Of a stretch of DNA of 64,000 bases, positions 1 to 8,580 are shown piece by piece; position 1 is the stretch's first letter, and each line of letters opens with the position of its first letter. This stretch comes from CBDCHC01 sp965277055. Its GTDB lineage: Bacteria > Pseudomonadota > Gammaproteobacteria > PS1 > Pseudothioglobaceae. Location: assembly GCA_965277055.1 (NCBI GenBank), contig OZ255703.1, forward strand, positions 1 through 64,000, given 5' to 3'. The position numbers and the translations under genes are program-made. The notes under the pieces are model-generated. The model was not told the DNA's origin. It saw nothing but the letters and a program-made list of their open reading frames with translations, and did no database searches.

Positions 1-545
1 ATATAGCAGGGGGCACTGGTGACTTAGCTCGTCAATTTAGAGATCGAGTGGGGGAGAAAGGCAAGGTTATTCTTTCTGATATTAATAATGCAATGTTGCG
101 TGTTGGTCGAGATAATAATATTGACCATGGATATAGCGATATTGAAGTCATTCAGTCCAATGCCGAGCACTTATGTTTCGCTGATAATACTTTTGATATC
201 GTCTCAATTGCCTTTGGTCTAAGAAATGTGACACATAAAGACCAAGCACTAGCAGAATTTGCCCGAGTGCTAAAGCCAGAAGGAACCTTGATTATTTTAG
301 AGTTCTCTAAACTAGAAAGTACTATACTACAACAACTCTATGACGGATACTCGTTTAATATTTTGCCAAAATTGGGCAAATTCATTGCCAATGATGAAGC
401 AAGTTATCAGTACTTGGCTGAGTCTATTCGTAAACACCCTGATCAAGATACTCTCAAGCAAATGGTGATGGACGCTGGGTTTAACTTTTGTGAATATCAT
501 AATCTTTCTGGGGGCATTGTTGCAATGCATAAAGCAACAAAATAG
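1..545 (+). CDS. ubiE: UbiE/MenG methyltransferase, 3' part
   Basis: C-terminal part of the SAM-dependent C-methyltransferase of ubiquinone/menaquinone synthesis; the 5' end lies left of the window. Reading in frame from base 3 gives the SAM-binding glycine motif AGGTGDLA, so the true reading frame begins before the first ATG at 48. Further family signs are the post-motif stretch AFGLRNVTHKDQAL and the C-terminal SGGIVAMHKA. It is followed after 58 bases by ubiJ and ubiB, the usual gammaproteobacterial ubiE-ubiJ-ubiB order, so the quinone assignment is secure. Confidence 0.95.
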   Translation, partial: IAGGTGDLARQFRDRVGEKGKVILSDINNAMLRVGRDNNIDHGYSDIEVIQSNAEHLCFADNTFDIVSIAFGLRNVTHKDQALAEFARVLKPEGTLIILEFSKLESTILQQLYDGYSFNILPKLGKFIANDEASYQYLAESIRKHPDQDTLKQMVMDAGFNFCEYHNLSGGIVAMHKATK

Positions 546-603
546 TGGAAATTAGTGTATGTATCCCTATATAGTTTTTTATACTTTCTTTGTATACTGA
601 CCA

Positions 604-1059
604 ATGACTGAAATCCTACTAGAAAAAATTATTAACAAACTAGCTCAGGATGGGCTGATTGATATCAGCCCACTACATGAAAAGACAATTAGTCTTTCTA
701 TTACTCCACTAAAAAAGTCACTCACTTTTTATATCAATGCTGAACAAGTATTTATCTTTGATGAAGCTAAAGAGCAAGACGTTGCTATTTCAGTAGGCGT
801 TGATACCTTTTGGCAGTTACTAGAAGGTGCTGATATTAGTGAATTAATTCGTAGTGATGCGATTGTCTTAAATGGCGAGGTAAAAACTGCTCAATTATTT
901 GTTGATATCTTAAAAGAAAATACTATTAAAAAGCGACTATCAGCTATATTGCCACATGAAGTACAAGATGCTGCTGATACTCTTAAACAAAAAATGAAAG
1001 ACGGTTCCTTAACAGAGCGCATCATCTCTACACTGATTCAACCTAAAGTATATAAATAG
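604..1059 (+). CDS. ubiJ: UbiJ, SCP2-domain ubiquinone accessory factor
   Basis: Small protein of 151 residues placed between ubiE and ubiB. The body fits an SCP2-like lipid-binding fold, with alternating strands at residues 25-75, the region FWQLLEGADISELIRSDAI and then a helical tail. In the family UbiJ binds ubiquinone intermediates in the soluble Ubi complex. It is shorter than the roughly 200-residue E. coli protein, mainly at the C-terminus. The ATG at 604 is used, and the stop is one base before the ubiB start, indicating translational coupling. The call rests mainly on gene order plus length and fold type. Confidence 0.8.
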   Translation: MTEILLEKIINKLAQDGLIDISPLHEKTISLSITPLKKSLTFYINAEQVFIFDEAKEQDVAISVGVDTFWQLLEGADISELIRSDAIVLNGEVKTAQLFVDILKENTIKKRLSAILPHEVQDAADTLKQKMKDGSLTERIISTLIQPKVYK

Positions 1060-1060
1060 T

Positions 1061-2557
1061 ATGTATATTTGGCGTATTTTAAAGGTTATTGCAACCTATC
1101 AGTTGCATACCTTGATTCGCTTACCATGGTATGCATTTCCCTTACGTATTATATTATTTTTGTTGGGCTTATTTACTCGCTCCACTAAGCATTTAGATCG
1201 TGGTGAGTGTATTTCCAGAAGTCTAGAAGAGTTAGGCGTAATCTTTATAAAATTTGGACAAGTACTTTCTACCAGAAGAGATTTACTACCAGAAGATATC
1301 GGCAGAGAATTAAGCAGATTGCAGGATAATTGTCAGCCATTTTCAAGCGTTCGTGCCCGTGAAATTATTGAGCGTGAGTTAGGTGACTTTATTGGTAATG
1401 TATTTACTGATTTCTCGGAAACACCTATTGCCGCTGCTTCTATTGCTCAGGTTTATACCGCCACACTCCATTCGGGTGAGTCAGTAGTAGTAAAAGTAGT
1501 GCGACCAGATGTAGAAATACAAATACAAAGGGACTTAAAAGTATTATATCGTTTAGCAAAAGTTGCCAATATGCATAGCGTACTAAAGCGCTTGCGTCCG
1601 CTGGAAGTAGTAAAAGAGTTTGAGTTTATTATTCGTAATGAGCCGAATATGCTCCTAGAGGCTTCTAATGCGCGCATTTTAAAACGCAACTTCACTGGTA
1701 GTGATCTGCTGTATGTCCCTAAAGTCTATGAAGAGTATAGTACCAAGCATATGCTTGTAGAAGAGCGTATTTATGGCACTTCTATAGGTGATTTAGAGAG
1801 TATTCAAAAGCAAGGTATTAGTATGCAACACTTAGCTGAAAATGGTGTAAAAATATTTTTTACACAAGTATTTAAGCATAATTTCTTTCATGCAGATATG
1901 CATGCAGGAAATATATTCGTGGATAGCACTGGTAAATATAGTGGTGTCGATTTTGGTATCATGGGCAGTCTCACCAAGGAAGATAGGGTAGTGACTGCAT
2001 TATTATTCCAAGCATTTTTCAATGAACAATATGAAAAAATTGCCCAGTTGTTTATCTCATCGGGCTGGATTGCTGAAGATACTAATAAAGTTGCTCTGAC
2101 CAATGCCTTTAGGCTAGTATGTGAGCCTATGTTTGCTAAAGATTTAAGCGAAATATCCTTTGGTGAGGTATTGATGAATTTATTTAATGAGGCTCGTAAA
2201 TTTGATGCCTATATCCAACCTCAGTTATTGCTACTTGATAAAACATTATTAGCAGTTGAAGGATTAGGGCGTAGTATTTATCCCCAGCTTGATTTATGGC
2301 AAACGGCAAAACCACTATTAGATGATATTATTCGTACCGAGTTCAGCATTAAAGCCCAACTAAAAGAACTCCATCATAATGCACCTGAGCTCTTATATCA
2401 AGTGCAAAACATACCTAAAGAACTGAGTGCTATTACTACTAAATTACATGCTCAGCAACAATTATCACAGCATAATATGCGAGCATATCAGCATACCAAA
2501 CGCCAAATGATGGCTATCAGTGCTGTGGTTATTTTATTATTATTTTTGCAATTATGA
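1061..2557 (+). CDS. ubiB: UbiB, ABC1/ADCK atypical kinase-like ATPase
   Basis: Membrane-bound UbiB-family ATPase needed for coenzyme Q synthesis. Visible family features are the KFGQ motif at residues 64-67, the Ala-rich loop AAASIAQVY that replaces the usual kinase Gly-rich loop, a VVVKVVRP lysine, the catalytic HADMHAGNIFV segment and the VDFGIMG metal-binding motif. A hydrophobic C-terminal segment of about 17 residues is a membrane anchor; a hydrophobic stretch is also seen near residues 24-38. Length 498 is slightly under the usual 540. It overlaps phoH by 4 bases (ATGA). Confidence 0.95.
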   Translation: MYIWRILKVIATYQLHTLIRLPWYAFPLRIILFLLGLFTRSTKHLDRGECISRSLEELGVIFIKFGQVLSTRRDLLPEDIGRELSRLQDNCQPFSSVRAREIIERELGDFIGNVFTDFSETPIAAASIAQVYTATLHSGESVVVKVVRPDVEIQIQRDLKVLYRLAKVANMHSVLKRLRPLEVVKEFEFIIRNEPNMLLEASNARILKRNFTGSDLLYVPKVYEEYSTKHMLVEERIYGTSIGDLESIQKQGISMQHLAENGVKIFFTQVFKHNFFHADMHAGNIFVDSTGKYSGVDFGIMGSLTKEDRVVTALLFQAFFNEQYEKIAQLFISSGWIAEDTNKVALTNAFRLVCEPMFAKDLSEISFGEVLMNLFNEARKFDAYIQPQLLLLDKTLLAVEGLGRSIYPQLDLWQTAKPLLDDIIRTEFSIKAQLKELHHNAPELLYQVQNIPKELSAITTKLHAQQQLSQHNMRAYQHTKRQMMAISAVVILLLFLQL

Positions 2558-3453
2558 AAATTCAACTAGATATTTCTAATGCTCACTTACAAAATGTGTG
2601 TGGAGTACTGAATGCCAATATCAAAATGATAGAACAAGCATTAGGAGTGGAAATTGTTAATCAGGGTGCAGAGTTTACTTTGAATGGGAGTAATGTGGAA
2701 ATTGCTGCTAAAATTCTCTTACGTTTAGGGAGTTTTAAGGGAGATATTACTGAAGATGTGATTAATTTAGAAATTAAACACTTCAATATTAATACCAATA
2801 CTGCTAAATATCTCAAACTGCCTAAAAAACATTTAAAAATATCTAATACTTCTCAACTAAGCTATATTGATAATATTGATAGTTATGACTGTGTATTCGG
2901 CATTGGAGCTGCGGGTACTGGTAAGACTTATTTAGCCGTTGCTAAAGCTGTAGAGGCTTTATTAGGTGGTGCAGTAGAGCGTATTATCTTAGTGCGACCT
3001 GCAGTAGAAGCGGGAGAGAATTTGGGCTTCTTACCTGGGGATATGAATGAAAAAATTGATCCTTACTTGATTCCTATTTATGATGCTTTGCACGAGTTTT
3101 TAGGCAGAGAAACTGCAGAAAAACTCTTAGAAAATAAAACTATTGAAGTTGCTCCATTAGCGTTTATGCGGGGTCGCACACTCAACTCTGCATTTATTAT
3201 TTTGGACGAAGCGCAAAATACTAATTGCTCACAAATGAAGATGTTTTTAACCAGATTGGGCTTTAATTCAAAGATGGTTATCACTGGAGATAAATCGCAA
3301 ATTGATCTAAAACATAAAGAAGACTCTGGTTTGATAGATGCTATTACCGTATTAAAAAATGTTACAAGTATTGCTTGGAATTATTTTGATGCAACGGATG
3401 TACTCCGCCATAGTTTGGTGAGTAAGATTATCCGCGCTTATGAGCGTTCATGA
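2554..3453 (+). CDS. phoH: PhoH-like ATPase (YbeZ type)
   Basis: Cytoplasmic P-loop ATPase of the PhoH/YbeZ family, linked in other bacteria to ribosome or RNA metabolism. Walker A is GIGAAGTGKT at residues 116-125, Walker B is FIILDEAQN near 214, and ITGDKSQIDL follows. The N-terminal 100 residues form the usual family-specific region. In most gammaproteobacteria ybeY follows this gene; here mnmA follows instead, overlapping by 4 bases, and no ybeY is seen in the window. Confidence 0.92.
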   Translation: MKIQLDISNAHLQNVCGVLNANIKMIEQALGVEIVNQGAEFTLNGSNVEIAAKILLRLGSFKGDITEDVINLEIKHFNINTNTAKYLKLPKKHLKISNTSQLSYIDNIDSYDCVFGIGAAGTGKTYLAVAKAVEALLGGAVERIILVRPAVEAGENLGFLPGDMNEKIDPYLIPIYDALHEFLGRETAEKLLENKTIEVAPLAFMRGRTLNSAFIILDEAQNTNCSQMKMFLTRLGFNSKMVITGDKSQIDLKHKEDSGLIDAITVLKNVTSIAWNYFDATDVLRHSLVSKIIRAYERS

Positions 3454-4526
3454 AAGTAATCGTTGGGCTTTCTGGCGGGGTTGACTCTTCGGTAGCAGCA
3501 CTTCTGCTTATGCAAGCAGGCTATGAGGTAGAAGGTCTGTTTATGAAAAACTGGGAAGAAGATGATAGCGAAGAATGTTCAGTTGCTACAGATCTAAGAG
3601 ATGCCACTCACGTTGCTAACACACTAGGTATAGTACTTCATACCGTTAATTTTAGTGCAGAATATTGGCAAGAAGTATGGAGTAATTTTATTGCTGAGCA
3701 TAAGAGGGGTCGCACGCCTAACCCAGATGTATTATGCAATCAACGGATTAAATTTGCTGTATTCTTAGATTATGCGCTTTCTTTGGGTGCAGATAAGATT
3801 GCTACAGGGCATTATGCTGATATACAACATGTTAATGACACCTATATTCTTAAACGCGCTAAAGATGAGCAAAAAGATCAAACTTATTTTCTTTATTTAC
3901 TCAATCAATATCAACTCTCTAAATCATTATTTCCACTCGCTCAGCTATACAAACAAGAAGTACGAAATATTGCCACTGTGCATGGGTTTACCACAGCTGA
4001 TAAAAAAGACTCTACTGGAATATGTTTTATTGGTGAGCGTAATTTTCGCAGTTTCTTAAGCGATTATATTACTCCCAAAGAAGGGAGCATCATTGATGAA
4101 CACGGTCAGACTATCGGTACTCATATGGGTGCTATGTTTTACACTATTGGGCAACGAAAAGGACTCGGTATCGGCGGAGGATACGGAGATGGCTCTAATG
4201 CTCCATGGTTTGTTGCAGATAAAGATATAGAAGCAAATACCGTGACCGTAGTACAAGGGGAGCACCCCTTACTATTTCATACGCAAATCATCACAGAAGC
4301 ATTTCATGCAATTAGTACCTCATTAACATATACCACTTCTTATTTAGCACGTATTCGTCATAGAGGAGAGTTATATCCTTGTAAAATAACACCTTTAGAT
4401 GATGAGAGCAAAGGCGTTTGCATTACCTTTGCTAAAGGCGTCAGAGCTATTACCCCAGGGCAATCTGTAGTCATATATGATGAGTATGAATGTATAGGTG
4501 GGGCAATTATCAAAGAGCGCTATTAA
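3450..4526 (+). CDS. mnmA: tRNA 2-thiouridylase MnmA
   Basis: Makes the 2-thio group of s2U34 in tRNA-Lys, -Glu and -Gln. The N-terminal PP-loop SGGVDSS is at residues 8-14. The two catalytic cysteines are Cys96 (DVLCNQRIKF) and Cys192 (STGICFIGERNF), and the GQRKGLGIGGG stretch lies in the central domain. Length 358 is normal. The start overlaps the end of phoH by 4 bases. hflD follows after 13 bases as in E. coli. Confidence 0.97.
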   Translation: MKVIVGLSGGVDSSVAALLLMQAGYEVEGLFMKNWEEDDSEECSVATDLRDATHVANTLGIVLHTVNFSAEYWQEVWSNFIAEHKRGRTPNPDVLCNQRIKFAVFLDYALSLGADKIATGHYADIQHVNDTYILKRAKDEQKDQTYFLYLLNQYQLSKSLFPLAQLYKQEVRNIATVHGFTTADKKDSTGICFIGERNFRSFLSDYITPKEGSIIDEHGQTIGTHMGAMFYTIGQRKGLGIGGGYGDGSNAPWFVADKDIEANTVTVVQGEHPLLFHTQIITEAFHAISTSLTYTTSYLARIRHRGELYPCKITPLDDESKGVCITFAKGVRAITPGQSVVIYDEYECIGGAIIKERY

Positions 4527-4539
4527 ACCATAGAATACA

Positions 4540-5148
4540 ATGAAAGATACGCATATTCCAGATCAAATTTTAGCCCTTGCATCCATTATGCAGCCACTAG
4601 GACTTATCCATGACCTTGCTCAAAAAGGCGCATGCGATGCCCAAAGTTTGCAAGCAAGTTTACACAGTATTACCAATACGGGCAATTCGATTGATGTCTT
4701 ATATTCTTCTAAAGATGAGTTAACAGTGGGACTCAATACTCTTAAAAATGTATTAACAAAAAGTAAGAATCATCGCCACATACTAATTTATTTCATGGGG
4801 CTTATTAAAATTGAAAAGTTAGTTCGCAAACATCATGATGTATCCGCAATTATTACTCACAACATTGAGCCATTACAAGGTCTTTCTCTCGAGGAGGCAA
4901 CCAATAATCACACTGTGGCAAAATATGCAGAACTCTACCGAAATATTGCTCAGTTATTAGATCAAAAAATAATTATTAATGGTAAGCAGGATTATCTGAC
5001 AAATACTCACTTAGTGAATCATATCCGAGCACTATTGTTAGCAGGGATACGTTCAGTAAATTTATGGCGGACACTTGGAGGTAGTATGTGGCAATTGATT
5101 TTTAATAAAAAACGTATCATTTCACGACTTGATACTGTTCAAATATAG
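4540..5148 (+). CDS. hflD: HflD-like protein
   Basis: A mostly helical cytoplasmic protein of 202 residues. It sits directly after mnmA, as hflD (formerly ycfC) does in E. coli; the family was described as a regulator of lambda lysogeny and its housekeeping role is poorly known. The region LIHDLAQKGACDAQSLQASL near the start and the C-terminal HLVNHIRALLLAGIRSVNLW fit the family. The call depends on synteny together with these segments. Confidence 0.82.
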   Translation: MKDTHIPDQILALASIMQPLGLIHDLAQKGACDAQSLQASLHSITNTGNSIDVLYSSKDELTVGLNTLKNVLTKSKNHRHILIYFMGLIKIEKLVRKHHDVSAIITHNIEPLQGLSLEEATNNHTVAKYAELYRNIAQLLDQKIIINGKQDYLTNTHLVNHIRALLLAGIRSVNLWRTLGGSMWQLIFNKKRIISRLDTVQI

Positions 5149-5166
5149 AAATTTTTGGTATAATTC
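5136..5166 (+). promoter_or_regulatory. Probable extended -10 promoter of rpsT
   Basis: A TGGTATAAT extended -10 box (TATAAT at 5159-5164) lies just after the hflD stop, with a weak TGTTCA -35 candidate at 5136-5141 and a 17-base spacer. Transcription would start near 5171 and leave a short leader before the rpsT ATG at 5193. The strong -10 is what one expects for a ribosomal protein gene. Read by eye only. Confidence 0.55.
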
Positions 5167-5192
5167 TTGGTTTTATAAAATTTAAATATTAT

Positions 5193-5453
5193 ATGGCAAA
5201 CTCAGCGGGTTCAAGAAAAAGAGCAAGACAAGCAGTAAAGAGAAATAAACATAACTCTATGCTTAAAAGCAGAATGAGAACAATGGTTAAGAAAGTTCTG
5301 TATGCAATTGAGGCAAATAATAAAGAAGAGGCTACTACTAATTTTGGCGCAATGCAAAAAGCTCTTGATGGTGCGGTAAGCAAAGGGTTAATTACTAAAA
5401 ACCTAGCTGCCAGAAAAAAATCTCGCTTAAATGCCCAAATCAAAGCACTCTAA
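5193..5453 (+). CDS. rpsT: 30S ribosomal protein S20
   Basis: Small, highly basic ribosomal protein of 86 residues. It starts MANSAGSRKRARQAVKRNKH and has the typical helical core SMLKSRMRTMVKKVL and tail NLAARKKSRLNAQIKAL. It binds 16S rRNA early in 30S assembly. The last 23 bases overlap the start of the Smr-domain gene in another frame, an unusually large overlap for a ribosomal gene. Confidence 0.97.
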   Translation: MANSAGSRKRARQAVKRNKHNSMLKSRMRTMVKKVLYAIEANNKEEATTNFGAMQKALDGAVSKGLITKNLAARKKSRLNAQIKAL

Positions 5454-5946
5454 CTCATCAGAAACTCAAATTTCATCAGAAGATTCGGAGTTATTTCGTC
5501 AAAGCGTAGATAATTCTCGAGTCTTCGACAAGGACAAGTTCCATACTCTTAGCAAGGGAAAGAAGCATCCTAAATTTCTCAATTACAGCATCATCCATAC
5601 TGCTGAATTTTCTGCTAATGAATCATTATTTTGGCATGCAGGCGTAAGTAAATCAACGCTACAGGCTATAAAAAAAGGCAAGATAGCAATACGTGGTTCT
5701 ATTGATTTACATGGCTATAATTTAGAAGAAGCATGTATAGAACTTGCTCATTTTATTTATACTCACCAAGATCAAGATTATCTGCATATTATTCATGGGA
5801 AGGGCTATAATTCAAATATGCTCTCCCCACTCAAAACGCAGACCTTTTATTATTTAAAAACTCATCCGCAAGTACAAGTTATTTGTTCTGCTCCAGAGCA
5901 TCTCGGGGGAACTGGTGCGGTGATTATAAAGCTAAAACATGTTTGA
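5431..5946 (+). CDS. Smr-domain protein (SmrA/SmrB-like)
   Basis: Protein of 171 residues with a C-terminal Smr domain: DLHG at residues 92-95, HGKG at 122-125 and GGTGA at 159-163. Smr domains are nucleases or nucleic-acid binders; E. coli SmrB cuts mRNA at collided ribosomes. Residues 1-50 are polar and probably disordered. The start overlaps rpsT by 23 bases, and there is no later Met until 130, so this start is needed for a complete domain. It overlaps xseA by 8 bases. Whether it acts like SmrA or SmrB is not decidable here. Confidence 0.88.
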   Translation: MPKSKHSNSSETQISSEDSELFRQSVDNSRVFDKDKFHTLSKGKKHPKFLNYSIIHTAEFSANESLFWHAGVSKSTLQAIKKGKIAIRGSIDLHGYNLEEACIELAHFIYTHQDQDYLHIIHGKGYNSNMLSPLKTQTFYYLKTHPQVQVICSAPEHLGGTGAVIIKLKHV

Positions 5947-7360
5947 TATTGGGATCTCTAGTGAATCACACATATTCTCTACTGATGAAGTGTATTCAGT
6001 GAGTGGATTTTTAAAACAACTACACACTGTACTGCGCGAAACTGTTCCTATGGTGTGGATTAGTGCAGAAATCTCTAATATTACATACGCAAGTTCAGGG
6101 CATATTTATCTTTCACTCAAAGATGAGCACAGTGTGATTAAGTGCGTTATTTTCCGCTTGAGTGCAAAACGTATTCGCTTTGAACTCACTACAGGGATGA
6201 ATATTCTTGTTAATGCTTCTCTTAATATTTATGAGCCCAGAGGAGATATACAATTAGTTATTGCTAAAGTAGAACCGGTAGGAGTGGGGGCTATTGAACT
6301 CGCGTTAAAACAACTTAAAGAAAAACTTGCCAAACAAGGGATGTTTGACATGCGCCATAAGCAAGCTTTGCCGCGTTATCCTCAGAGTATCGGAGTAATT
6401 ACCTCTAAAAAGGGGGCAGTGGTGCAAGATATTATACGTATTTTAGGCATGCGCTATCCATTAGCCCAACTTGTTATATATGATACTCTAACTCAAGGAG
6501 AGCAAGCAGTAGGGCAAATTTTGAATGCACTTAGCTATGCTGATACTAAAGGGCATGATACTTTGATTATTGCCCGAGGTGGAGGAAGTGCTGAAGATTT
6601 ATTTGTATTTAATGACGAAGTATTGGCAATGGCTGTATTTCATGCAAGAACGCCAATTATCAGTAGCATTGGACATGAAATTGATACTACCATATTAGAT
6701 TTTGTTGCTGATTATTCTGCAGCAACCCCGAGTGCGGCAGCTATGGTTGTAGCTCCTGATAGTGTAGAAATTATTGAACAAATTGAAACATATATTACAC
6801 GAATGCATCAAGCAATATATGCTCAGTATGCTACCTATACCCAAACCTTACAACTATTATCAAAATCTCTTGCCACTCCTGGGTTAGATGGGCAATATCT
6901 CTCTATAGAGAGAAGCACCCAAGCACTCAAGCAGACGATGATACAATCATTACACATAAAAGAAGAGAGGTGTAGTACACTGACAAAGCAGTTGCACAGC
7001 CATAATCCAGCGATAGTACTGCAGTCTCGTGAATATATGCGGGAGCGCCTAACGGAACATGCTCAGCGAACTATTGAGGAGCAAGTGTTGAATGCAACTT
7101 ATAAATTAGAGTATGTATGTGAGCAATTGCAACAAGCGATGAAAATATGTCTGCAAGATGCACAACTGCACTATTCAAGTCAAGTACAGGCCTTAGAGTT
7201 TTTAAGTCCATTAGAAGTACTCTCTCGTGGCTATTCTATTAGCACCACTGAGCAAAAGGCAATTCATTCACATAATGATGTAGTAGCAGGAGATGTGATG
7301 ACCACGAGAGTGGCGGATGGACATATTCATTCTACAGTTACTAATACATCTTCGCTATGA
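5939..7360 (+). CDS. xseA: Exodeoxyribonuclease VII large subunit
   Basis: Large subunit of the ExoVII single-strand DNA exonuclease. An N-terminal OB fold (about residues 18-110) is followed by the catalytic region with GVITSKKGAVVQDI, ARGGGSAEDLFVFND and SSIGHEIDTTILDF, and a long helical C-terminal half (about 275-410). A SPLEVLSRGYSI segment closes the protein as in other XseA sequences. Length 473 is normal. The xseB small subunit is not adjacent. It overlaps the preceding and following genes by 8 and 4 bases. Confidence 0.96.
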   Translation: MFDIGISSESHIFSTDEVYSVSGFLKQLHTVLRETVPMVWISAEISNITYASSGHIYLSLKDEHSVIKCVIFRLSAKRIRFELTTGMNILVNASLNIYEPRGDIQLVIAKVEPVGVGAIELALKQLKEKLAKQGMFDMRHKQALPRYPQSIGVITSKKGAVVQDIIRILGMRYPLAQLVIYDTLTQGEQAVGQILNALSYADTKGHDTLIIARGGGSAEDLFVFNDEVLAMAVFHARTPIISSIGHEIDTTILDFVADYSAATPSAAAMVVAPDSVEIIEQIETYITRMHQAIYAQYATYTQTLQLLSKSLATPGLDGQYLSIERSTQALKQTMIQSLHIKEERCSTLTKQLHSHNPAIVLQSREYMRERLTEHAQRTIEEQVLNATYKLEYVCEQLQQAMKICLQDAQLHYSSQVQALEFLSPLEVLSRGYSISTTEQKAIHSHNDVVAGDVMTTRVADGHIHSTVTNTSSL

Positions 7361-8109
7361 TTTATATTGCACTGAGCATTATCGGATTAATTTTAGGTAG
7401 TTTTTTTACCATGCTCATATATCGCTTGCCTTTAATGATAGCAGGGCAATCTATTTCACCGATTCGCCCTATGCGTAGTCAGTGCCCACATTGTGGATCA
7501 TCTTTGTCATTTTCTATGCTTATTCCAGTTTTGAGCTACCTTTGGTATCAAGGATCATGTAAGTATTGTCACACGCCAATTTCAAAGTTATACCCTCTTA
7601 TTGAGCTTTTAACACTGGGCATTACACTAGGAATGTATCTAGTATTAGGGCTGAGTTATGAATTATTATTTTGGTTGGTATTTAGTTACGCATTATTAAT
7701 TATTTTTTTTACTGATATTACGAAGTATATTGTGCCTGATGTTGTAATTTACCCTGTGCTGTGGCTTGGAGTGCTCTATCATTTGTGGTATGGCGATGTT
7801 ACTGCTAGTATTTATGGGGTAATCATTGGTTATATGTCTTTATGGCTAATCTATTGGGTGTATAAACTCTTCACAACTAAAGAGGGTATGGGACATGGGG
7901 ATTTTAAGTTTTTTGCTCTTATTGGTGCATGGCTTGGGTGGCAATCCTTGAGCATGGTGATGGCGATTGCCTCTATATGTGCATTAGTGTATTATCTTGC
8001 TTTGTTGCGAAATCCGCCAACTATGCTCCCCCTTGCGTCATTTATGAGTATTGCGGTTGTATTAATGCAACTAGGTCAGGAGTTTGGAATGATAAGTGAG
8101 TTATTTTAG
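7357..8109 (+). CDS. pilD: Prepilin peptidase (A24 aspartic protease)
   Basis: Inner-membrane peptidase that cleaves and N-methylates type IV prepilins and pseudopilins. The cytoplasmic zinc motif is Cys43-x2-Cys46 and Cys68-x2-Cys71. The catalytic aspartates are Asp120 (FFTDITKYIVPD) and Asp182 (GMGHGDFK), and about eight hydrophobic segments span the chain. The 250 residues are slightly short but contain both domains. No pilin or secretion genes accompany it in the window. It meets the opposite-strand DUF2062 gene with a 9-base overlap. Confidence 0.93.
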   Translation: MIYIALSIIGLILGSFFTMLIYRLPLMIAGQSISPIRPMRSQCPHCGSSLSFSMLIPVLSYLWYQGSCKYCHTPISKLYPLIELLTLGITLGMYLVLGLSYELLFWLVFSYALLIIFFTDITKYIVPDVVIYPVLWLGVLYHLWYGDVTASIYGVIIGYMSLWLIYWVYKLFTTKEGMGHGDFKFFALIGAWLGWQSLSMVMAIASICALVYYLALLRNPPTMLPLASFMSIAVVLMQLGQEFGMISELF

Positions 8110-8580
8110 TCGCTTGTAGTGTTTAATCCAGTAAAACAAATACACTAAAAAATACCCAATTAATGAAGTTAAAACTGCCATAATTGTAGAGCCAAGAAGT
8201 AATGGTTTCCAGACAATCAGCATGGTATCCCACAAGTATTCCATGCTAAATTCAAAATGAGTTATTTCTACACCTAAAATAGTAGCACCAATTTTATAAA
8301 AAAGATAGAAAATAGGCGGAATAGTCAATGGATTACTAATCCACACCAAACCAATACTCACCAAAATATTTGCAGAGAAATATACAGCAAATATAGCAGC
8401 AAAAATCATTTGAATAGGAATGGGGATACACGCACAAAATAATCCAACTGCAACACCTTTGCTAATAGTGCGATGATTAAAATTCCAGAGTTTAGGGTTA
8501 TCTAATTTTAAGAGTTTAAGATATTTATTATTTTGTACAGTGGTAGGGCGTACAGAAAATCGTTTAAATGTCTTTTTCAT
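8101..8580 (-). CDS. DUF2062 membrane protein
   Basis: A 159-residue protein with a basic N-terminus and hydrophobic helices near residues 42-66, 70-100 and 125-152. The SKGVAVGLFCACIPIPIQM segment and the following ISNPLTIPPIFYLFYKIG are the recognisable DUF2062 core. Function is unknown; the family is common in proteobacteria. It overlaps the start region of dxs by 17 bases on the same strand, so the two are probably cotranscribed. Confidence 0.82.
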   Translation of the reverse strand: MKKTFKRFSVRPTTVQNNKYLKLLKLDNPKLWNFNHRTISKGVAVGLFCACIPIPIQMIFAAIFAVYFSANILVSIGLVWISNPLTIPPIFYLFYKIGATILGVEITHFEFSMEYLWDTMLIVWKPLLLGSTIMAVLTSLIGYFLVYLFYWIKHYKRLK